Shown: positions 55,881-64,000 of the stretch, in pieces
How the letters are laid out: every line of letters begins with the position of its first letter
Numbering within the stretch: position 1 is the stretch's first letter
NCBI RefSeq assembly: GCF_000507185.2
Contig: NZ_AYTM02000002.1
Coordinates: 4,189,501 to 4,253,500 of the forward strand
Reading direction: 5' to 3'
DNA from: Pseudomonas syringae KCTC 12500
Lineage (GTDB): Bacteria; Pseudomonadota; Gammaproteobacteria; Pseudomonadales; Pseudomonadaceae
Length of the DNA: 64,000 nucleotides
The notes under the pieces: model-generated
Seen by the model: the letters and a program-made list of their open reading frames with translations, nothing else
Told to the model about the DNA's origin: nothing
Databases searched by the model: none
Made by a program: the position numbers and the translations under genes

Positions 55881-56624
55881 ATGAGCCTTCAAGGTAAAGT
55901 GGCACTGGTAACCGGTGCAAGTCGCGGCATTGGTCAAGCCATTGCTCTGGAATTGGGACGCAACGGTGCTGTTGTCGTGGGTACCGCGACGTCAGAGTCC
56001 GGTGCCGAGCGCATCAGCGCGACGTTCAAGGAAAACGGCATCGAAGGCTTTGGCCTGATGCTGGATGTCTGCGATGCCGAGTCTGTGAATTCGGTTCTGT
56101 CCACCATTCAGGAGCGCGTCGGCGCACCGTTGATTCTGGTCAATAACGCCGGTATCACCCGTGATAACCTGATGATGCGCATGAAAGATGACGAATGGTA
56201 TGACGTCGTCAACACCAATCTGAACAGCCTTTTCCGTCTTTCCAAGGGCGTTCTGCGTGGCATGACCAAAGCGCGTTGGGGGCGTATTATCAGCATTGGT
56301 TCGGTTGTGGGTGCCATGGGCAACGCCGGTCAAGTAAACTATGCTTCCGCGAAGGCCGGTCTGGAAGGCTTCAGTCGGGCTCTGGCCCGTGAAGTGGGCT
56401 CGCGGGCGGTCACCGTGAATTCGGTGGCACCGGGTTTTATCGATACCGACATGACGCGTGAGCTGCCTGAGGCTCAGCGTGAGTCACTGATTACCCAGAT
56501 ACCCCTGGGCCGTTTGGGACAAGCCGAAGAGATTGCGCACGTAGTCGCTTTTCTTGCGTCCGAAGGCGCAGGCTACGTTACCGGGGCCACAATCCCTGTT
56601 AACGGCGGCATGTACATGAGCTAA
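55881..56624 (+). CDS. fabG: 3-oxoacyl-ACP reductase FabG
   Basis: The 247-residue short-chain dehydrogenase has TGASRGIGQAIA (NADPH loop), NNAGITRDNL, catalytic Ser in ISIGSVVGAMG and Y-x3-K in NYASAKAGL. The length is typical. The ribosome-binding site ATTAGGAG (55865-55872) shares eight nucleotides with the segment opposite the RgsA-like sRNA. Confidence 0.97.
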   Translation: MSLQGKVALVTGASRGIGQAIALELGRNGAVVVGTATSESGAERISATFKENGIEGFGLMLDVCDAESVNSVLSTIQERVGAPLILVNNAGITRDNLMMRMKDDEWYDVVNTNLNSLFRLSKGVLRGMTKARWGRIISIGSVVGAMGNAGQVNYASAKAGLEGFSRALAREVGSRAVTVNSVAPGFIDTDMTRELPEAQRESLITQIPLGRLGQAEEIAHVVAFLASEGAGYVTGATIPVNGGMYMS

Positions 56625-56735
56625 TGTGACGACCTGTTTCAAAAAAATGTCATACGAGCTGTCTAAAATCCGTTATAAAGCTGCAATCTATGAATGGGCA
56701 AAGGTACGGTTGGGCATAAGGGGAGAGCGTTAAGC

Positions 56736-56763
56736 TTGAAATTCGCAAAACCTCTTCTATACA
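56736..56763 (+). promoter_or_regulatory. Sigma-70 promoter of acpP
   Basis: TTGAAA (56736-56741) and TATACA (56758-56763) are 16 nt apart, giving a leader of about 45 nt for acpP. Confidence 0.7.
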
Positions 56764-56793
56764 CTTACCCACTGGCCAGATGCCTGAACATTT

Positions 56794-56810
56794 CCACTAG
56801 GAGTTAAAAC
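56794..56810 (+). promoter_or_regulatory. acpP ribosome-binding site with antisense match to the sRNA
   Basis: CCACTAGGAGTTAAAAC contains the Shine-Dalgarno AGGAG and is almost identical to plus-strand 63258-63273 (CCATTAGGAGTAAAAC), so the minus-strand sRNA from there can pair with it: 15 pairs, one bulge, one mismatch. Confidence 0.7.
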
Positions 56811-56815
56811 TAGGT

Positions 56816-57052
56816 ATGAGCACCATCGAAGAGCGCGTCAAGAAAATCGTTGCAGAGCAACTTGGCGTCAAACAAGAAGAGGTTGTCAACACTGCTTCTT
56901 TCGTTGAGGACCTGGGCGCTGACTCCCTGGACACCGTCGAGCTGGTAATGGCTCTGGAAGAGGAATTCGAGACCGAAATCCCGGACGAAGAAGCGGAAAA
57001 GATCACTACCGTTCAAGCAGCAATCGACTACGTCACTAGCCATCAGGCTTAA
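56816..57052 (+). CDS. acpP: Acyl carrier protein
   Basis: The 78-residue acidic protein carries the phosphopantetheine Ser in the [10 protein letters not shown] motif (Ser38). It shuttles growing acyl chains for FabD, FabG, FabF, PlsX and the lipid A enzymes, several of which are encoded in this window. It has its own promoter upstream and a terminator-like hairpin downstream, so it can be made in large excess over its neighbours. Confidence 0.98.
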   Translation: MSTIEERVKKIVAEQLGVKQEEVVNTASFVEDLGADSLDTVELVMALEEEFETEIPDEEAEKITTVQAAIDYVTSHQA

Positions 57053-57081
57053 GATTTGTAATCGCTGACTGCTGTCACGGG

Positions 57082-57118
57082 AAAACCGCACTGCTTTAAC
57101 CGGCGTGCGGTTTTTTCT
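57082..57118 (+). terminator. Intrinsic terminator/attenuator between acpP and fabF
   Basis: AAAACCGCA pairs with TGCGGTTTT and runs into TTTCTTT, 30 nt after the acpP stop. Confidence 0.8.
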
Positions 57119-57166
57119 TTAAAAAACGCTGTGATTGTTCCGTAAACAAGAGAGAAGGAGAGTCCT

Positions 57167-58410
<1,244 letters not shown>

Positions 58411-58411
<1 letters not shown>

Positions 58412-59226
58412 TGCCCGACTGGGTCGATGGCTGCCCCGCAGACGCCTTGTCCCTCAAGGATCGAGGGCTGGCTTACGGCGATGGACTGTTTGAAACCATC
58501 GTCGTCAAGGCCGGGCAGCCTTTGCTCCTGGAGCGCCATCTGCAGCGTCTCGAAAGCGGCTGCGCACGCTTGTCGATCGCAACCGATCACGCGCTGATCC
58601 GTGCAGAAATAACCCGCTTCGCTGCAGAGCTTGGTGATGGGGTCATGAAGCTCATCCTTACCCGTGGCGACAGCCAGCGCGGCTACGCCCCGGCCCCCAA
58701 TGCCCAATCGCGTCGAATCCTGCAGGGCGGCCCTGCACCAGCCTATCCCGGTGCGCATGCGGAGCAGGGCGTGCGCCTGTTTGCCTGCCAGACGCGACTG
58801 GCGGAACAGCCGCTTCTGGCTGGACTCAAACACCTCAATCGTCTGGAGCAGGTACTGGCCCGCTCCGAGTGGAGTGACAGCGAGCACGCCGAGGGTTTGA
58901 TGCGTGATATGTCCGGGCGACTGATAGAGGGTGTCTACAGCAACCTGTTTCTGGTCAGTCAGGGCCGTTTGCTGACTGCTGATCTCAGCCGCTGCGGGGT
59001 CGCAGGTGTGATGCGTGCCGAGCTGCTGGACCAAGCACCAAAGCTGGGGTTGGCTGTCGATATCCGTGACCTGCACATGTCTGACCTGGAATCGGCAGAC
59101 GAAGTGTTTCTATGCAATAGCGTTTACGGCGTCTGGCCGGTTCGCAGCTTTGCAGCGTTGAACTGGCCGGTCGGGCCGCTGACCCGTAAACTGCAAGGTA
59201 TTGCCCGCAGCCTTCTGGATATCTGA
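58411..59226 (+). CDS. pabC: Aminodeoxychorismate lyase PabC
   Basis: The 271-residue PLP enzyme of fold type IV makes p-aminobenzoate for folate. Motifs: LSLKDRGLAYGDGLFETI, the PLP Lys in LKHLNRLEQVLA, and MSGRLIEGVYSNLFLV. Its position between fabF and mltG matches the E. coli and P. aeruginosa order. It overlaps fabF by one nucleotide. Confidence 0.93.
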
Positions 59227-59228
59227 TT

Positions 59229-60359
59229 TTGATCCGAAAAATATTGGTGTTGCTGGAAACAGCGGTTGTCCTGGCAGGTTTGCTGCTCGGCTTTGCGTTC
59301 TGGCAGCAGTATCAGGCGCTGAACCAACCGCTTGAGGTGGCTCAGGAGCAACTGCTGGACGTTCCGGCCGGTTCGACGCCGACCGGCGTACTCAATCGAT
59401 TGCAGGCCGATGGCGTGATCAAGGACGCTTTCTGGCTGCGTCTTTACTGGCGTTTCAACCTGTCCGGACAGGCGCTGCACAGCGGTGAATACCGCATGGT
59501 GCCGGGCATGAACGTCAAGGGCCTGTTCGACGTCTGGAAGCGCAAGGAAGTCGTGCAATACAGCCTGACGCTGGTCGAAGGCTGGAATTTCCGCCAGGTG
59601 CGTGCCGCGCTTGCCAAACAGCCCAAGCTCGATCAAACGCTGGCAGGTCTGTCCGACAGCGAGCTGATGGCGAAAATTGGCCACCCCGACGTTTTTCCTG
59701 AAGGCCGTTTCTTTCCGGACACTTACCGCTACGTGCGCGGCATGACCGACGTCGAATTGCTCAAGCAGGCCTACAGCCGCCTGGAAGAAGTACTCGACGA
59801 GGAATGGAATGCGCGTTCGTCAGAGGCTCCCTACTCAAATCCTTACCAGGCGCTGATCATGGCGTCTTTGGTCGAGAAGGAGACCGGTGTGCCTCAGGAG
59901 CGCGGCCAGATAGCCGGCGTGTTCGTGCGTCGCCTGAAGCTGGGCATGCAGTTGCAGACCGATCCGACCGTGATCTACGGCATGGGCGAGCGCTACAACG
60001 GCAAGCTGACCCGCGCCAACCTCAAGGAAGCGACGCCCTATAACACCTACGTGATCGCCGGCCTGCCGCCGACGCCCATTTCGCTGGTGGGGCGCGAAGC
60101 GATTCACGCTGCGCTCAATCCAGTAGACGGCAGCAGCCTGTATTTCGTGGCCAAGGGTGACGGTAGCCATGTGTTCTCGGACGATCTGGATGCCCATAAC
60201 GCTGCCGTGCGTGACTATCAGCTCAAGCGCCGCACGGATTATCGCTCCAGCCCGGCACCTGCCACACCGGCACCGGCACCGGCAACTGACTCGCCCTCTT
60301 CGGAAGCCGTGCCTGCGGATGTTCCGGATGCCCCGCAGTCCGAGCCGAATGCGCAATGA
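59229..60359 (+). CDS. mltG: Endolytic murein transglycosylase MltG (YceG)
   Basis: The 376-residue inner-membrane protein has an N-terminal anchor (ILVLLETAVVLAGLLLGFAF), a LysM-like part and the YceG domain with catalytic Glu in IMASLVEKETGVPQERG (~220) and the conserved NTYVIAGLPPTPISLVG. It cleaves nascent glycan strands. The C-terminal tail is Pro/Ala rich. The start is a TTG at 59229, 2 nt after the pabC stop. Confidence 0.94.
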   Translation: MIRKILVLLETAVVLAGLLLGFAFWQQYQALNQPLEVAQEQLLDVPAGSTPTGVLNRLQADGVIKDAFWLRLYWRFNLSGQALHSGEYRMVPGMNVKGLFDVWKRKEVVQYSLTLVEGWNFRQVRAALAKQPKLDQTLAGLSDSELMAKIGHPDVFPEGRFFPDTYRYVRGMTDVELLKQAYSRLEEVLDEEWNARSSEAPYSNPYQALIMASLVEKETGVPQERGQIAGVFVRRLKLGMQLQTDPTVIYGMGERYNGKLTRANLKEATPYNTYVIAGLPPTPISLVGREAIHAALNPVDGSSLYFVAKGDGSHVFSDDLDAHNAAVRDYQLKRRTDYRSSPAPATPAPAPATDSPSSEAVPADVPDAPQSEPNAQ

Positions 60360-60375
60360 TGACGATTAAGGATGA

Positions 60376-61990
<1,615 letters not shown>

Positions 61991-62024
61991 ACTCTGCGTT
62001 ATCCGGAACCGTTGAGGTGTTGTC

Positions 62025-62381
62025 ATGAATCTGCCGCCGAGCACAGGTCCACGTAATGGCATTCTGTCCCTGACCATCAAGGACAAGTCCGTTCTTTACG
62101 CTGCTTATATGCCGTTCATCAGAAACGGCGGGCTGTTCATTCCGACCAGCAAAAGCTACAAACTGGGCGATGAAGTGTTCATGCTTCTCAATCTGATGGA
62201 CGAACCGGAGAAGGTTCCGGTGGCCGGTCGTGTTGCCTGGATCACGCCGAAAGGCGCGCAGGGCAATCGCACTGCCGGCGTTGGCGTGCAGTTCAATGAC
62301 GGCGACAACACCGCCCGCAATCTGATCGAAACTCACCTGGTCGGCGCTCTCAAGTCCGATCGTCCAACCCATACGATGTAG
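62025..62381 (+). CDS. pilZ: Type IV pilus assembly protein PilZ
   Basis: The 118-residue product (MNLPPSTGPRNGILSLTIKDKSVLYAAYMPFIRNGG...) matches the founding PilZ protein. It lacks the RxxxR and D/NxSxxG cyclic-di-GMP motifs; the loop reads RNGGLFIPT. PilZ of this type works through FimX and PilB in pilus extension. The holB-pilZ-tatD order is that of P. aeruginosa. Confidence 0.94.
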   Translation: MNLPPSTGPRNGILSLTIKDKSVLYAAYMPFIRNGGLFIPTSKSYKLGDEVFMLLNLMDEPEKVPVAGRVAWITPKGAQGNRTAGVGVQFNDGDNTARNLIETHLVGALKSDRPTHTM

Positions 62382-62395
62382 TTGTGTTTTAACCC

Positions 62396-63181
62396 ATGCT
62401 TGTAGATTCCCATTGTCACCTCGATCGCCTTGACCTTGCCCAGCACGACGGCTCTCTGGATGCCGCACTCGACGCCGCCCGCGGCAGAGGGGTCGGGCAT
62501 TTTCTCTGCATCGGTGTCAGCGCCGACAATGCGGGTGCGGTCAAGGCACTCGCCGAACGCTATGCGGATGTCGATTGCTCGGTGGGCATTCATCCGCTGG
62601 ACATGAAGCCCGGCGAAATGCCGCCCCTGGACTGGTTGCTCAAGGAGCTGGATCACCCGCGGGTGGTAGCGATTGGTGAGACCGGTCTGGACTATCACTA
62701 CGAACCTGAAGCGGCCGAGCTGCAACAGGCGTCTTTCCGGGTTCACCTCGAGGCGGCCAGAATCACTGAAAAACCAGTGGTCATCCACACTCGGGGCGCA
62801 CGTGCCGATACCCTCAGCCTGCTGCATGAAGCGGCCTTGCCCCACGCCGGTGTCCTGCACTGTTTCACCGAAGACTGGGAGATGGCCAAGGCCGCGCTTG
62901 ACCTGGGTTACTACATTTCGCTGTCCGGTATCGTGACCTTTCGCAACGCCGATGCCCTGCGCGACGTTGCAAGGCAGGTGCCCGCCGATCGTCTGCTGGT
63001 CGAGACCGACTCCCCGTACCTCGCGCCCATCCCGTATCGGGGCAAGCCGAATCTGCCCCAGTACGTACGTGAGGTGGCCGAGTTTCTGGCAATGCTGCGA
63101 GGCGAGTCCTACGAGCGCTTTGCCGAGCAGACCACGGCCAATTTCGCTCGCCTGTTTCCGCTGGCGCACGTTCAGCGCTGA
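62396..63181 (+). CDS. TatD family metal-dependent hydrolase
   Basis: The 261-residue TIM-barrel enzyme has MLVDSHCHLDRLDL (His metal ligands), AIGETGLDYHYEPE, VVIHTRGA, HCFTEDW and VETDSPYLAP. TatD proteins are 3'-5' DNA exonucleases or D-aminoacyl-tRNA deacylase-like hydrolases; this is the YcfH-type paralogue found next to holB and pilZ. The start is ATG 62396, close to the pilZ stop. Confidence 0.93.
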   Translation: MLVDSHCHLDRLDLAQHDGSLDAALDAARGRGVGHFLCIGVSADNAGAVKALAERYADVDCSVGIHPLDMKPGEMPPLDWLLKELDHPRVVAIGETGLDYHYEPEAAELQQASFRVHLEAARITEKPVVIHTRGARADTLSLLHEAALPHAGVLHCFTEDWEMAKAALDLGYYISLSGIVTFRNADALRDVARQVPADRLLVETDSPYLAPIPYRGKPNLPQYVREVAEFLAMLRGESYERFAEQTTANFARLFPLAHVQR

Positions 63182-63217
63182 CGGATGCACACGTTCACGG
63201 GCAGACAAATCGCAGGC

Positions 63218-63336
63218 AAAAAAAACCCGGATTCTGGGGGGTGAAGCCGGGTTAAGACCATTAGGAGTAAAACAAAGGCGCGCTAGTCCTTTGGCGCCTC
63301 TACTGCCGAGTCATTTGGGGAATGATGACGCGGCAG
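63218..63336 (-). ncRNA. rgsA: RgsA-like small regulatory RNA
   Basis: On the minus strand a sigma-S-like -10 (CAATACTTAA, 63350-63341) is followed by a ~120-nt transcript with three stem-loops and an intrinsic terminator. Stem-loop one: CTGCCG+GTCAT/ATGAC+CGGCAG at 63303-63336. Two: GGCGC pairings at 63276-63299. Terminator: AACCCGG/CCGGGTT at 63224-63253 followed by at least six Ts. In P. aeruginosa the sRNA RgsA (locus PA2958.1, ~120 nt, RpoS-dependent, Hfq-bound) lies next to the tatD homologue, as I recall. The open part TGTTTTACTCCTAATGG is antisense to the acpP ribosome-binding site. It occupies most of the 304-bp gap, which has no protein gene. Confidence 0.72.
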
Positions 63337-63340
63337 CAGC

Positions 63341-63350
63341 TTAAGTATTG
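63341..63350 (-). promoter_or_regulatory. Sigma-S-type -10 element of the sRNA
   Basis: Minus-strand CAATACTTAA matches nine of ten positions of the extended sigma-S consensus CTAYRCTTAA. The transcript start should fall near 63336. Confidence 0.6.
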
Positions 63351-63485
63351 TTCAGGACGGCGCAGCGTCCAGTGCCTTTTGATCGTTTTTTAAACAGTTT
63401 TGGAATACTAAAGCGCTCCTTGAGTGCTCGATGAACACTTTGTATCGGGCGAAATGCGGGTGCGCTGCAGTAGTGGAGTGGTGGG

Positions 63486-64000
63486 GTGGAGTTTTCCAAC
63501 GGTTTTCTGCTGAGTCTGTCCTTGTGCCTGGACATTGGTCTGGCAAACATCGCCATGATCACGCTGTCCATGCAGCGCGGTTTTTCCAGAGGGCTGTGGC
63601 TCGGGCTGGGAACCTGCGTCGGTGATCTGGCCTACGCAATCCTGGCGATGCTCGGCATGGCCGTGCTGCTGCAATATGAAGCCGTGCGCTACGTGCTCTG
63701 GATTGGCGGCACGGCGGTGCTGGCCTGGTTCTGCTTCAGAATGATCATGAGTGCTACCACCGTCAGCAACGGTCTCGACAGTCAGGCGGTTGAATCGGAA
63801 AAATCCAGCCTGGCGCTGTTCCTGCGCGGGATCTTTCTGGCGATGTCCTCACCCAGCGCCATCCTCTGGTTTGCCGCAGTCGGCGGAGCGCTGATTGCCC
63901 GGCAAGGCTCTGATCTTGTCAGCGCTTCGACCTTTCTCGCCGGGTTTGTCGCTGCGGGCGTGGTCTGGTCGATCTCGCTGTGCGCGCTGGCTCATCAGGG
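63486..64000 (+). CDS. LysE family amino-acid exporter (partial)
   Basis: From GTG 63486 (GGAG 7 nt upstream; an in-frame TAG at 63471 excludes earlier starts) 171 residues are visible before the window ends. EFSNGFLLSLSLCLDIGLANIAMITLSMQRGFSRGLWLGLGTCVGD is the LysE N-terminal half, and FLAMSSPSAILWFAAVGGAL the start of the second half. The family exports amino acids or homoserine lactones. The substrate is unknown. Confidence 0.85.
   Translation, partial: MEFSNGFLLSLSLCLDIGLANIAMITLSMQRGFSRGLWLGLGTCVGDLAYAILAMLGMAVLLQYEAVRYVLWIGGTAVLAWFCFRMIMSATTVSNGLDSQAVESEKSSLALFLRGIFLAMSSPSAILWFAAVGGALIARQGSDLVSASTFLAGFVAAGVVWSISLCALAHQ

Noticed and set aside
63261-63290. Ribosome-binding-site-like TTAGGAGTAAAA with no following gene on the plus strand
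   Set aside because: No open frame follows. It is better explained as the complement of the sRNA segment that targets the acpP ribosome-binding site.

Overview
The window is chromosomal DNA of a fluorescent pseudomonad, almost certainly of the Pseudomonas syringae group. The strongest single indicator is an intact ice-nucleation protein gene (21547-25473) with about 67 copies of the 16-residue AGYGSTxTA repeat. The rest is a GC-rich gamma-proteobacterial core gene set whose order, as far as I recall it, follows P. aeruginosa PAO1 in three blocks: PA3264-PA3240, PA2817-PA2811 and PA2984-PA2959. There is no phage, transposase, integrase or CRISPR array.

Layout. 1-2275: bile-acid symporter-family transporter (cut by the window start), rdgC, and a tRNA-Val/tRNA-Asp pair behind a strong promoter. 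2300-7010: accessory genes (small secreted protein, CoA-transferase plus VOC protein, periplasmic cupin, two-domain DUF4329/JAMM-like protein). 7200-14710: FKBP lipoprotein isomerase, DUF1232 protein, HTH regulator plus partner, EAL-CBS-GGDEF protein, tail-specific protease Prc, quinone oxidoreductase. 14726-21088: six-gene leftward operon (binding protein, phosphatase-superfamily protein, two permeases, ATPase, HAD phosphatase) with a divergent GntR/UTRA regulator, probably for uptake of an organic phosphorus compound. 21089-25728: AT-rich leader and the ice gene. 25729-33140: apeB, rluA, minE-minD-minC, lpxL, patatin, pirin. 33329-38950: PA2817-type protein, fadE, GST, ABC-2 exporter. 39087-45503: comEC, exbB/exbD-like pair, lpxK, Trm112-like, kdsB, murB. 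45654-54810: rne with a very long leader, rluC, HAD, sppA, maf, yceD, rpmF, plsX. 54927-63181: fabD-fabG-acpP-fabF-pabC-mltG-tmk-holB-pilZ-tatD. The end holds a small RNA and the start of a LysE-family exporter.

Themes. The right half is an envelope-building region: Kdo and lipid A steps (kdsB, lpxK, lpxL), peptidoglycan (murB, mltG), fatty-acid synthesis (plsX, fab cluster) and division placement (min). The most interesting signals are regulatory. A minus-strand sRNA after tatD (63218-63336) looks like RgsA: it has a sigma-S-like -10, stem-loops and an intrinsic terminator, and its single-stranded part is an almost exact antisense of the acpP ribosome-binding site 6.5 kb away in the same window. 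Two perfect DnaA boxes form a 17-bp-arm palindrome upstream of the DUF1232 gene. A 12-codon mini-ORF coupled at both ends lies where P. aeruginosa has a tyrosine phosphatase gene between kdsB and murB. The operator-like palindrome of the UTRA regulator shares an 11-mer with the leader of the ice gene. I had no search tools: assignments rest on reading motifs and on remembered families and gene order.
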